From Cryptomeria japonica (lineage: Eukaryota; Streptophyta; Pinopsida; Cupressales; Cupressaceae), in contig NC_081414.1 of NCBI RefSeq assembly GCF_030272615.1, positions 205,001 through 269,000 of the forward strand: a stretch of DNA of 64,000 nt. The letters are read 5' to 3'. Each line of letters starts with the position of its first letter. The stretch's first letter is position 1. This document shows positions 35,350-46,846 of this stretch, piece after piece. A model generated the notes under the pieces. That model searched no databases, was not told the DNA's origin, and saw nothing but the letters and a program-made list of their open reading frames with translations. The translations under genes and the position numbers were made by a program.

Positions 35350-36269
35350 AATGCTAATTAGGGTTAGAGTTTAGATCAAAGGTTGGATTTTAATTAAGGT
35401 TACCTTGTTAGTATTAGGGTTAATAATATTAGGGTCATATTTAACCTATTAGAATGAGAATATATAGAGAGTTTAAATTAGAATTAAGGTTAGTGTTAAG
35501 GTTAGGATAGACAAAACTAGTGTTGTGGCCTCAATCATAATGTTATATCCCCAATCCTAGCACTAACTCCAACCCTCATTATTTTAAAGTCTTGCATGTG
35601 TTGGGTTAGGATTAGAGTTTGAGTTAAATTAGGGTTAGGGTTTATGTTAGAGATAGGTTTTGATTAGGGGTTTTGATTAAGGTTATGATTAGTGTTGAGT
35701 TAGTGTTAGGGTTCTAGGATAAATCTTGAGGTTAAGGTCAAGGTTGTGGCTGGGTTGGGGTTTAATTAGGGTTAGGGTCATAGTTTATTAGGGCTAGGAT
35801 TAAGATTCTAGGAGAAATCTTAGGTCAGGGTCAAGTTTAGGCTTAGGATTGATGTGATGGTTCATTTCGAGTTAAGGTTAAAGTTAGGGTTCAATTAGAG
35901 TTATGGTTAGCAATACATTTGCTAAACTTGTTATAATCAATACCTTACATCATTAGGTTAGGGTTAGTGTTAAAGTTATAAAATAAACTTTGGTATCAAG
36001 GTTAATATTAGCATTAAGGTTGTACTAGGGTTTAGGTTCAAGCTCAATTACGATTAAAACTAAAATAGGGATTGCCATTATAATTAGGGTTGATGTTAGA
36101 GTTAAGGTTAGGTTAGAATAGGATAAAATGGGATTAGGTATCAATTAGGATTATAGAAGAAATATTTGACTTAGGGTTAGGATTAGGGTTGGGGTTATAT
36201 TATGAATAAGTTTCAATAGCATTAGGGTTAATATTAGATTAGGGTTATTGTTAAGGTTAGGATTCAATA
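35350..36269 (+). repeat. Degenerate telomere-like array, G-rich on plus strand
   Basis: TTAGGGTT-type words with drift. The part 35384-35660 matches 48044-48260 in order, for example a GGTTACCTTGTTAGTATTAG stretch followed by an AAGGTTAGTGTTAAGG stretch, so these are copies of one higher-order unit. Confidence 0.85.
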
Positions 36270-36462
36270 AAGATTAAGGTTAATGTTTTGGATTATGGAA
36301 AAAAGGGGTTTTGAAGGGGCCTTGAAACCCTTTACAAAATGGATTCTAAAAGATTTAGAATCAAAGCAAAAAATGTATCCAAAACAAGACAGGCTGCAAA
36401 GTATAGAACATTACAAACAACAGCCAAAAAGACAGCAAAAGCCCAGACGGGCGACAAAAAGC

Positions 36463-37989
36463 CAGTAGAGAGACCGAACCCATAAACAAACAAAACCAGT
36501 AGCCCAACTACATGAGGCTCTTGAGGGTTTCAGCCACCTTCACCTCCATGGTACTCATCTTTTTAGCTATAGCCTTAATTTCTTTGTAGTCCTCGTTCTA
36601 AGTGGTCGCTTTCTTCTTCATATTGCCTTGAGTCCTCTTACTAGGTCCTTCGTAAGCCTGGATCACATCAGTATCATCTCCAATAGTAACACTAGTTATG
36701 GCCTGCTACATTCTATCAGAGTACTTTACCATAGCATTCATGGCATCAACAGTTTGCTTGACAATCTTATGGCTACTAAACATTATAGTCTTGCGGGTAG
36801 CCTAGATTTTCTCATAGCCAGCTTCCACATTGGAGATTCCATCCTCAAACCCTTTTTTCATTTGGTCAATACCTTCTCTAGCCCTTTGAATGCACTCCAA
36901 CACCAATTTTTTCTCCTCCTCCGACCACTACCCAACCTCTTTCTGATTTCCCTGAATATTACCCATAGGAATTGCCTCCTTTTTCCTTCCCAGTGCCCTC
37001 TGATTAAGTCTAACCTCTTTCGATTCATGAAACAACCACTTAAACATACTAAAAGTATCAATGGCATGTTACCTAGCCATACCTAGCACATCATCATAGT
37101 CCTCCTTCTTATCATTGAGCTCAACACATTTAGGATGAAGATCCTCATGAACCGTAACACTAATATTAGCAGTAGTAGTGTCGGGGGGCAACGGAGGAGA
37201 AGACTAGATGTTTTGACTACCCGAAGCCACACTACCCTCCTTCTCACCCACATAGACCTCAGAGTTAACCTTAGGGCCACTAGAAACAAGGGTATCCTTA
37301 GCCGCCGACGTAGAGGAAGAAGAAATCACAACTTTCTTCTGCCCTTTTCTACCTTTTCCCATAAGAGACTTGGCCATTGGGATCTTTTCAGACTTAGATT
37401 TTTTAGGAGGCGAAGGAGACTCAGCTTCATAATCCAAGTCAAAGTCCTCACCAACCAACTCTCCAACACTAGTAGCATCCTCAGAGGGGGTCTGAATAAA
37501 AACATTCGAGGCAGGAAGGACACATAAGTGGGAATCAATCATGACTAAAAGCCCTTCATGAAGGATAGGTAATTTGATAGGGTTCTTCTCATGGTCTTTG
37601 AAATTGGCCCTTAAAGCAAACATAAAATAGAATAGAAAGGACATTTTGACCCCATAATGAAAATGGTTCATAATAACAAAATGATGACCATAAATTCTAG
37701 AGAAACGACCACCTAGTGTTAAATACTCCATGATTACCTTAAGGGGTTTCGCCCAGAAGCTCTTGATCACAGAAATATCGTAGTAGCTAGCAGTCTTCTT
37801 CACAATCTTAGCTCTCTCTTCTTTAGTCTTTGGAAATTTCTGCACAACCTGCTTAGTATAAGTCATATCTCTGTAAAACTTCATACCCTCAGTTGATAGG
37901 TTGGTGACTTGGGCAATGAGGCTCTCATCAACCAACACCTCCCGCCCATGGAGAGTAATAGTACCGTCTTTCTAGTGCTTGGCAAAATA
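36463..37989 (-). pseudogene. Open frame downstream of LINE RNase H (unrecognised protein)
   Basis: The longest open part is 37204-37938 on the minus strand (about 244 residues), continuing upstream to the element D junction with one in-frame TAG near 37975. It contains KFYRDMTYTK, KKTASYYDISVIKSFWAKP, LTLGGRFSRIYGHHF and LPILHEGLLVMID. The C-terminal part is acidic, then Lys-rich (PPKKSKSEK, GKGRKGQKK) and Ser-rich. It resembles proteins often annotated in plants as putative transposon proteins, but the function is unknown. It lies after RNase H in the same LINE insertion and is probably a second product of that LINE. Stops and shifts follow downstream of 37204. Confidence 0.55.
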
Positions 37990-37994
37990 GTTGG

Positions 37995-39171
37995 TGTAAA
38001 GTGGAAAATTGGATCCTAGTGACTCCCCACCTAGGAGAGAGAAAGGAAGCACTAGGATGATTTTCACTTGGGAAGAACTTTACATTCAAAAGAGCGGTTG
38101 AATCCACTAGATCCAAATCTGAGGGAAACAAGGATATGAATTCTGAGTGAATTGCAAGTGGTTGAAGTGTGATTTACCCTCTTTTATAAATGCGAAAGTT
38201 GACTTGTTGACTATGTAGAAAAGAGAGAGGAAATGAGTGAAATGAGGTGCTACCAGTTTGGGATCGCGTTGTAACTTTGAATCTAAGATAATTAAATCGA
38301 CACGGATCTGCCCTGCAAATTTGAAGAAAAGTCATCGGGACCGTGGCGGGAATGTACATGGTCCACCACAAAATTCATGAAACTAAAATGGTTCTTTCAT
38401 CTCTGCAAATGAAGCCTAAACTTGCAATTACAGCTGCGCACCTGCAACCTACACACATAAAATAGAAGCAAGGGGGGTTGTGGATAGGGGTTTTCCTTAG
38501 TCAAACCCCAGTTGAGGAATCAACCTAGAAAGAAAGTAATTGCAAATGCTTGAATGTAAACAATGAAGATGTATACCTTGTAGATCTACAACTTGTTGAT
38601 GATGATTGCTTTGCTTCTTAAATGTCACCATAAATGTTGTATGAAATGACATGTAACATGAAAAAACCCTAACACACATGCATGCTTGCAAATGAATGTT
38701 GTAATGTTGCTCCAATGGATGAATGAAGAAGACTTGAATGCTTGAATGCTTGATGATGACCTTGAAATCTTGTATCTTCTCCTTATGCTCTCTATCTGTC
38801 TCTTTTTTTTTTCATTTGTCTTTGAATGAGGGTATTGAATTCCCTTTTATACATGCCTCAAGGATTAATTTTCAATCACTGAAGGTTGACAAAGAGGAAT
38901 TGCAAACCTCGAAGACCACAAATGCATAGGAGATCGGGCAGCCCGCACATAGGACCACCCTAAGAGGTAGGGATAGGGATGCCACGACCCTGTCCTGCCC
39001 TATTTTGGGGCCCGAATAGGGTCTAAGGTAGACACGAGACATGAAGGAGGAAGAGAGGAGAAGGGTTGGAAATGTAGAAATAGGTCCCAGTTAAGGAAGG
39101 AGATGTCATTCCCAAGGTGAGGACCCCAAATATGGTTAAAATTGCAGGGATCACAATTTTATGACACTACA
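37995..39171 (-). repeat. 3' LTR of element D
   Basis: Minus strand from TGTAGTGTCATAAAATTG to CCACTTTACA. A TATA-like GTATAAAAGG lies on the minus strand near 38845-38855. Differences from the 5' LTR are scattered substitutions and small indels. Confidence 0.88.
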
Positions 39172-39186
39172 TTTAGCCCCACTTTA
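39172..39186 (-). other. Polypurine tract, element D
   Basis: Minus strand AAAGTGGGGCTAAA directly before the 3' LTR start. Confidence 0.65.
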
Positions 39187-39878
39187 GCAGGAGTATGGCT
39201 TACACCACTACTATCGGTAAAGTAGAAGAAAAAGAGATGAAGATGAGAGATGCAGAGAAAAACTACAAGGAGTATAAGACACAACTAATATTGAGGAGCA
39301 AAAAGTCCCCAATCTTAGGATCTTAACTCATGTCGACATATGCAAGAGCACATAAAACAAAAAAGGCACAAGACACACAAAACAAAGACAAAGCGCAAAA
39401 AGACACATGATAAGAACAAGACACAAGATGCAAAACTAACTAGCCGAAGAGATCTCAAGCTCAGATGTCTCAATAACTAATCATGACACAAAGACCAATG
39501 CCATCACATAAACACAAGCGACCACATAAAAGAGAAAAACTGACATCATCCATGAACTATCAATAGTAAAACTATAAGTTCATGAGAGGAAGAAGAGATA
39601 GAACATGAATACACAATTTGGTGATCCATGAGAAGAAAAGCGAAGAAGAAAGAAACCATGGACGTCTCAACCCTAAAAATAGGTGATCCATGGAGAGAAT
39701 GACATGGAAAATCTCGCCCCTAGAGCTTGCCTAGGTGATCCATGTAAAGAGAAAGAGTGAGAACTCACCTCATGCGCATGTGTGCAAGTGAGGTTCGAAG
39801 CACCTCATAGGAGTCTATGCCCGAGTATGCTACAACTTGTATAGAATGTATAGTACAAGTGTCAAGAAAGGTTTGATA
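39187..39878 (-). other. Internal non-coding DNA, element D
   Basis: A-rich sequence with many acaca/gaga words. No gene is seen. Confidence 0.4.
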
Positions 39879-40200
39879 TCTCACTCTAAGAGACCATGCT
39901 CTAGTTCCGAGAATAATCACTCCGCATAAGAGAAAAGTGGTGTCATCTCACTCTAAGAGACCGCGCTCTGGTTTCGAGAATGACCCACTATACAAGAGAA
40001 AAGTGACGATGTCTTGTTCTAAGAGGTTTTCCTCTGGTTCCAAGAATATCTTACTGTACAACACAAGAAGAAGTGAAGAAATCTCACTCTAAGAGACCAT
40101 GCTCTGGTTCCAAGAATGACCCACTGTACAAAAAGTTATGACATCTTGCTCTAAGAGCTTTCCCTTTAGTTCCAAGAATGTCCCACTATTCAATGCATGA
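39879..40200 (-). repeat. Tandem repeats of about 65-70 bp
   Basis: Five imperfect copies of a unit with CTCACTCTAAGAGACC, CTCTGGTTCCAAGAATG and CCCACTGTAC, at about 39880, 39948, 40013, 40081 and 40143. Confidence 0.85.
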
Positions 40201-40232
40201 GAGAATTATAGTACAAAGCAGCAGTGTGGGTG

Positions 40233-40253
40233 CCCCCCCCCCCCCCCCCCCCC
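40233..40253. repeat. Uninterrupted run of 21 C
   Basis: A C homopolymer inside element D. It may be shortened or lengthened by sequencing error. Confidence 0.85.
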
Positions 40254-40400
40254 ACCTTAAGATGTCAACATAGACTAATATTGATATCTTAAAGAAAGAA
40301 GAACAAGGATACCTACCTTCATCACAAAGAAGATATCTGCTACGCAACAATGTCATAAATCCAAACAAGAGAGGGAATAATCTTCAAGCAAGGATGAGAT

Positions 40401-40628
40401 AGTTGAAAAGAGATATCTTGTTGTAAGTGTAAAGGTGATCCTTGGAGGAGAAGAGATATTTGTTTAAAAGACATCTACCTCCAAGAGGAGTTGTCTTAGA
40501 CAAATATAACATATAGTTGAAAAGAGATATCTTGTTGTAAGTGTAAAGGTGATCCTTGGAGGAGAAGAGATATTTGTTTAAAAGACATCTACCTCCAAGA
40601 GGAGTTGTCTTAGACAAATATAACATCT
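40401..40628 (-). repeat. 114-bp tandem duplication
   Basis: Copies at 40401-40514 and 40515-40628 are identical except at the last few bases. The length is 38 codons, so the minus strand reads the same 38-residue peptide twice, but nothing else suggests a protein. Confidence 0.92.
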
Positions 40629-41715
40629 TCTAGAACAAGAAAAGGAAAGAACAAGAATGCAATCCTTCCTCCTATTTCTAGGTGAAAGGGATTCTTGATG
40701 AGGGATGACTCACATTTAGCCCCCAGAGGGATGGTTGGATTTATCATAGATGTACATTACCAATTGTAAAAGAGGTCGTAGTCAAAGATTAACACTTATT
40801 GTATAAGAGAGAATCCTTAAGGCAATAACCAACAATTCTACACAAGGAATGCCATCAAGTTATAGAACTCACACCATCCACTTAATAGGAAAAAGTGGAT
40901 CCCTAGAGAAAGAGAGAGAGAAGGATCATTGCATCCTAGGTTAAGGGACAATGAGAAGATCTTACACAATCTACTAGAGAGAGATTGAACATAAGCAAAT
41001 GTGCAATGAACTTACATTAACACATGCAAGAAAATACATTAGTAAATGTCAAATACACTTCTCAAGAAGTGGTAATCTTCAAAAAGAAGAGAGAAAAAGA
41101 ATCATACATTCCCCAAGGGGGATTAATCATAAAAGCATACCATTTTAAGAAATGATAATCACATATGAAAAATGCAGCCCCTAAAGGAAACAATGATACA
41201 AGGGAAAGGAACAAAAATCGTTGCCCCCCAAGTGAGGAGAACAAGGAGAAATATTACACATTTTCTAATGGCGATTAGTTTCAAGTGATATGTCGTCCTA
41301 ATGGAACAAATCCTCTCAAGGAAAGGATATATACCTTGCAAGAGATCATTCCCTGTTAAGGGGCATATCATACTTGCGAATAATCAAAACCATAGAAGAG
41401 GTCATATTTCCAAGAGAATGAAGGAAAGAAAAGAAGTGCAGTATTCATTAAAGATGCCCCTCTCCAAGCAAAGAGGAAAACCAAAGAACAATTATATGCT
41501 CACATAAGAATAACCCTATGCAAGAAAGGAGATCTAATAATGAATAATGCACAAAGATAGAGATAAATGTATAGAAAGAAGAAGAAAAATGGACTTCATG
41601 TTGCTGCCCCAAAGTATGTTAAAGTGAAACAATACCACCACTAATGATAAAGAGCCACCATTAAATGGGCTAATTATGCCACAGGGTGAAGAGCAACATT
41701 AAGGGAAAATAAGTG
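40629..41715 (-). other. Internal non-coding DNA, element D
   Basis: Contains several runs resembling polypurine tracts on the minus strand (CTTGGGGGGCAAC near 41220, GGAGAGGGGCATC near 41450). No gene is supported. Confidence 0.4.
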
Positions 41716-42597
41716 CTAAGGCACGATGTTTTTACCAAGAAATACAACTAGATCCTCTATGAGACAAATGTGTGCAAGATCATATTGTAGTTGAACAAAT
41801 TTCTTAAATGCATAACATTTTCCAATAGAACATGAATATGAATCATGAAAAATGCAATATTCAATACCTTTCACTTGCTTAAGATTTTTGTTTTTATTTT
41901 GAGAAGGAAAGGAAATGTTCTTGTCATATTTCAATCTCCAACAGATTCTTGTAGCTAATCTATAAGGATGGTAAATATCATCTTCCCATGAAGAAGAAGG
42001 TTTGTTAGAAGAAGGAGTTTCATTATCCACAATTCTAATCTTGCCACTTTCTATGCCATCTTGAATAGATTTTTGAAAATCAGGGCAATCATCAGCATTA
42101 TGGTCATGGGTTTGATGAAATGAACAAAAAGGACGCTTTGATGAAGAAGCATTCTTGCAGGCTCTCTTAATTTGTTGTTTTGAAAGATAATCTTTAAAGT
42201 TTTGAAGTCTAAGGAATTCAGCCATAGAAAGAGGGGTACCACTTCCTAGGCCACTTATAGTAGTTTGCGTAGGAGGATTTATAGGGACACGAATTCCATG
42301 CTCAAATTTCCCAATTCCTTGTCCTTTAAAACCTTGTTTTGTAATTATATGAAAGCCACGACTATAAGAATGTTGCAATTGACTAGATGGAGGAACAAGA
42401 TCATGAATTTATTTGAAATTTGATGCGTAAGGAGGTAGAAAAAGATTTATAGATGGAGGAGTATCATGTGGAATGAGAATCTCTTTGCCTTTATCAAGCT
42501 TATCCTTTTTTGAAGATTGGGGAAGAACATCTTCATCATCTAAAACCACATTTTTAGTGATTTCTATGCGAGGGGAAAGGTCATGAATAAAATGCAT
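41716..42597 (-). pseudogene. gag-like/G-patch protein of element D
   Basis: The frame is open on the minus strand from 42597 with one TAA after NFK (42406-42408) and continues to 41716. A G-patch-like segment (HIITKQGFKGQGIGKFEHGI) lies near 42310-42360. It is followed by CSFHQTHDHNADDC, a gag zinc-knuckle-like motif as in elements A and B, near 42080-42130. A second Cys/His cluster (YCIFHDSYSCSIGKC) lies near 41800-41850. Length and motif order match the region between gag and RT of Tat elements with protease and RT missing. It may help in packaging; this is inferred from motifs only. Confidence 0.6.
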
Positions 42598-43163
42598 GAC
42601 ATCATCCTCTCTACATAGACTTTGATGTTGAAGATAGGTCCTAGGAGAATAAGGAGGATCTAAAGATGTAAGAATGTTGATGTTTTAATATTGCCCCCTT
42701 TGCTCAAGGTTATGTGTAGAAGAAGATGGATCCATGTTACTTTCCAATGCTTGCTCTCTTGTAGAAAGATCATTGGGTAAAGCATTAGATCTCATTTCTT
42801 TCACACAAGATACCCTAGGAGAGGTACAAGGGTTATGATCTTTAGGTTTAGGATATACAAAAGCTTTAAGGTGATTGTCATAGGAAATGCATGTTGTTAA
42901 CAACATCACCATAATGCAACATAAATGATACATGAAAGCTTTGAGATCTAATAATTTGGAAATCCTAACAACACATAATATGACCAAGTGCTATGAAGAA
43001 AGAGAAACAACAAGAAATGGAAGAAAATCTTATCCATCACATGATAAGTATATGCAAAACTTAATGTAATCACATGTGAAAGAGCAAGTAAATCCAATTT
43101 ATTAATTTCCATTAAAAGTCTCTTAAGTGAAATCTGAATTTGCTGGAAAAGCAAATCTAAAAT
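42598..43163 (-). other. Leader region, element D
   Basis: Short open frames upstream of the gag-like segment have no recognised motif. Probably leader or decayed gag N-terminus. Confidence 0.4.
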
Positions 43164-44372
43164 TGTAGCGTCCTAAAATTGTGACACTTGCAATTTTGAC
43201 TGCATTTGGGTCTTCACGATGGCGACGCAATGTTGAACCTGAATGGAGACCCCGAAACCTGCTTGTGACACCAAAAACTGCATCTTTTTGCACCTTGGCA
43301 TGATCCCTCCTTGCACCCTGCTGTCCCGGGAGGTGGGACCATGGCGCCCAGCGCCCTGGTCCCTGGCCCTATTTTGGGCCCGGTCTCTTGTGGGCATCGG
43401 GTCTTTAAGTTTGCAAATTGGAAAATAATGTTTCTAGGTTGGCCCAAGGTCGGAAAAATCAGTCTCTCAACCCTAATTGACAAGTATATAAACTACTTTT
43501 CCTTTCCTATAAAGGGAGGAGAAAAGAGGAAGGAAATAAGCAAGGGCAAGACGCGGAAGCGATATTCAAACATTCAAACATTCAAGCATTCAAGCATTCC
43601 TTCAAGCAATTGAGCATTCTAAGTCTCCATTCAAGGCTAGGTGTTGCATTCAAGACAAGGATTCAACCATTGAAGAGGAGATCACATACAACATACAACA
43701 TACTACATACATTACACCTTCACATGTAAGAATACAAACATTCTTACAACAAGGTATCAGTACTTGTTTACATTACAAACATTTACATTTACAACATTCT
43801 CATTTCTTGGTTAATTCCAAAACTGGGGTTTGACCTAAAGGCAAACCCCTAATCCCTAACCCCCCAATCGTCCTCTCTTTTCTGTGTGTAGGTTGCAGGT
43901 ACGCGGCTGTAATTGAAGATCTGGAATCTTTGTGCAGAGACGAACAGATCCCCCTTCGTTTCGCGGATTTTTCGGAGGACCGTGTGCACGCCGGGCGCCA
44001 TCGTCCCCTCAACTTTCGCTCAAATTTGCAGAGCAGCATCGTCTCAACATTTTACTACTAATTCCAGGTCCGCGGCTTCATCCCGTATTCCTATCTCTGT
44101 TTATAAGTGAATCTTTCCTACTTTACATGCATTCCTAGTTCAATCATTCTATCTGTATTCTTTACAAAGGAGGGTATCCTTGATGTCTTAACCCTTGAAA
44201 CTCATTTAGAATCCAATCCTGCATTGTGTGGGATTGGATCTTGTGGGTTTCAACCCCTCTTTTGAATTTAAAGTCTCTCCTAAGTGAAAACCATCAACCC
44301 TAGTGACCTCCCTTCTCTCTCCTTGGAGTTGGGGAGGGGAGAACAACTAGGGTTCGATTTTTCCGCTTTACA
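43164..44372 (+). mobile_element. Solo LTR with TSD AAAAT inside element D
   Basis: Starts TGTAGCGTCCTAAAATTG and ends TTCCGCTTTACA, flanked by AAAAT at 43159-43163 and 44373-44377. Its ends match the ends of the element D LTR (TGTAGTGTCATAAAATTG and CCACTTTACA), so it is a member of the same family in the opposite orientation. A TATA-like CCTATAAAGGG lies at about 43505. No internal part is present, as expected after recombination between two LTRs. Confidence 0.85.
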
Positions 44373-44961
44373 AAAATTAGGAGCTTTTTATGAAAATTAA
44401 TTTTAAGATGTGAATTTGATGAATTTTGAATTTGTGTTTGAATTTAGAGAGTGTTAAAATTGAGAAAGTACGCTGATTTTCTAGATCTGAGCAAAAAAAT
44501 ATAGTGAATTCCGTCTCCTAAAATTTTGGGAAAAAAAGCCGAGGACTGTGGCGGGAATGCACACGGTTCGACCAACTTTTTTCAAAATTTTCAGGGATGA
44601 TAGAGATTATGATTTTAATGCGGAATCCAAAAAAATAGCCGATTTGGAGATGTCTAGATCTGTCAAAATTGCAGTCAAAGGTCGAAAATGAAAAGATCTT
44701 AAAAATTAAGGTTTAATGATTTAACCATTGAATTTTTAGAACAAGAGATAGATTTGAATTGCAATTTTAAAATAGAAATCAGATCTGTAACAAGCATAAA
44801 AATTTTTACACATCACAAGCTTAATTTTCTCAAAATAAAAAATTAGGGCTTCTATGCAATTAACCTCTAAAATTTGCAAATAGATCAAACTTGAAAATGA
44901 AAATTTGAAATTCAAATTGCAATTAATCAGATCTAAGAATGAGCAATCAAAATTAATGTGT
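44373..44961 (-). other. Leader region next to PBS, element D
   Basis: AT-rich non-coding DNA between the solo LTR and the primer-binding site. Confidence 0.4.
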
Positions 44962-44979
44962 TTCACGTCAGGTTCACCA
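44962..44979 (-). other. Primer-binding site, element D
   Basis: Minus strand TGGTGAACCTGACGTGAA, three bases inside the 5' LTR end. It differs from the PBS of elements B and C. Confidence 0.7.
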
Positions 44980-44982
44980 AAA

Positions 44983-46145
44983 TGTAAAGTGGAAAATTGG
45001 ATCCTAGTAACTCCCCACCTAGAAGAGAGAAAGGAAGCCACTAGGATGATTTTCACTTGCGAAGAACTTTACATTCAAAAGAGGGGTTGAATCCACTAGA
45101 TCCAAATCCAAGGGAAACAAGGATGTGAATTGCAAGTGGTTGAAGTGTGATTTACCCTCTTTTATAAATGAGAAAGTTGACTTGTTGACTATGTAGAAAA
45201 GAGAGAGGAAATGAGTGAAATGAGGTGCTACCAGTTCGGGATCATGCTGTAACTTCGGATCTGAGCTAATTAAACCAACGCGGATCTGCCCTGCAAGTTT
45301 GAAGAAAAGTCATCGGGATTGTGGCGGAAATGTACATGGTTTGCCACAAAATTCGCGAAACGAAAAAGGTTCTTCCATCTCTACAAATGAAGCCCAAACC
45401 TATAATTACAGCTGTGCACCTGCAACCTACACACAGAAAAGAGAAGAAATGGGGTTGTGGATAGGGGTTTGCCTTAGTCAAACCCCGGTTGAGGAATCAA
45501 CCTAGAAATAAAGTAATTGCAAATGATTGAATGTAAACAATGGAGATGTATACCTTGTAGATCTGCAACTTGTTGATGATGATTGCTTTGCTTCTTGAAT
45601 GTCACCACAAATGTTGTATGAAATGGCATGTAACATGACAAAACCCTAACACACGCACATGCTTGCAAATGAATGTTGTAATGTTGCTCCAATGGATGAA
45701 TGAAGAAGACTCAAATGCTTGAATGCTTGACGATGACCTTGAAATCTTGCATCTTCTCCTTATGCTCTCTATTTGTCTCTTTTGTTTTTCATCTATCTTT
45801 GAATGAGGGTATTGAATTCCTTTTTATACATGCCTTAAGGATTAATTTTCAATCATTGAAGGCCGACAAAGAGGAATTGCAAATCCTGAAGACTAGAAAT
45901 ACATAGGAGATCGAGCAACCCGCACATAGGACCACCCTAAGAGGTGGGGACAGGGGCACCACAACCCTATCCTGCCCTATTTTGGGGCCCGAACAAGGTC
46001 TAAGGCAGACACAAGACATGAATGAGGAAGAGAGAAGGGTTGGAAATGTAGAAATAGGTCCCAGTTAAGGAAGGAGATGTCGTCGCCAAGGTGAGGACCC
46101 CAAATGTGGTTAAAATTGCAGGGGTCGCAATTTTATGACACTATA
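44983..46145 (-). repeat. 5' LTR of element D
   Basis: Direct repeat of 37995-39171. The expected terminal TG reads TA on the minus strand (plus-strand end CACTATA), a single change in the terminal dinucleotide. Confidence 0.87.
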
Positions 46146-46150
46146 GTTGG

Positions 46151-46828
46151 TAACATCCCTGTTTGGGCCCTACAACCATTCAATGTAAGGGGTAAAACTC
46201 CCTTTCTTCAAAATCCCCCAGAGCTTCTGCTTTTTCTTCAACTGCATGCAATTTGGTGGCTTAGTTCTCTTCCTAGCGCCCCCCATTCTCAACTTCTCTC
46301 TATGAATAGCAATAGTCATGACTTGCAATTTGAAGAACAATGCCCACAAAATACCAATATACACCCACAAAGCATGCGAAATAACTCCACACTTATTATT
46401 TTGTCCTCTTAATCCACATGCCAAAATCGGAAAGGAGCCAATCTTTCTAGATTCACTACTAGTCATGATGACACAAATTATCATTAATATCTCTGCCTCA
46501 ACTTCTATCATGAAGGATAAGCATGAATAAATCAGCCTCCAACTTGTCTCCATTGGTCCAACTCAACTGATTTTTGCTAATAACCCCTTTATTTGCAAGG
46601 TAGTCACCCACGCTATTAGACTCCCTATAGGTATGAGATATGAAACATTTATCAAAAGTTTTAATAATATCCCTCGCTTTTTTATTCCAAATTTCAACTT
46701 TCCAAGAGGGTTTGGAAATACCCCTTAGATAGTTTATAATATTTTTTTTTATCTCCCTCCAACCAAACACATTTGAAATTGTGTTGTCTAGCAAGAGTGA
46801 GGCTTTTGTAGGCTCCAATGGCTTCAAC
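46151..46828 (-). pseudogene. LINE RNase H C-terminal part
   Basis: Minus-strand reading gives VEAIGAYKSLTLARQ, a frame slip at a run of A, then NIINYLRGIS, W-K-V-E-I-W, CFISHTYRESNSVGDYLANKG and a stop at about 46498. This is the end of an RNase H domain of the RVT_3 type, with the usual HxxREsNxxaDxLAN pattern; the Ala before Asp reads Gly. Being 5' truncated, the copy lacks the endonuclease and RT. Short frames between 46498 and 46151 lead toward the downstream open frame at 37938. Confidence 0.72.
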
Positions 46829-46846
46829 AAGATTAAGGTTAATGTT

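Larger units (their letters stand above)
37995..46145 (-). mobile_element. Complete LTR retrotransposon without polymerase (element D), TSD GTTGG
   Basis: Two direct LTRs of about 1.17 kb (37995-39171 and 44983-46145) are flanked by GTTGG at 37990-37994 and 46146-46150. The PBS and polypurine tract place the sense strand on minus. The only protein-like segment is a gag/G-patch fragment at 41716-42597. No RT, RNase H or integrase motif was found in 5.8 kb of internal DNA, of which 1.2 kb is a later solo LTR. This fits a non-autonomous element mobilised by a relative. Confidence 0.85.
36288..46828 (-). mobile_element. 5'-truncated LINE with 18-bp target-site duplication, split by element D
   Basis: AAGATTAAGGTTAATGTT occurs at 36270-36287 and 46829-46846. 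Between the copies, outside element D, are about 2.4 kb in two pieces (46151-46828 and 36288-37989). Read on the minus strand they give the end of an RNase H domain, then a further open frame. Long duplications and 5' truncation are typical of target-primed LINE insertion. No poly(A) is visible at the 3' end (36288). Confidence 0.72.
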
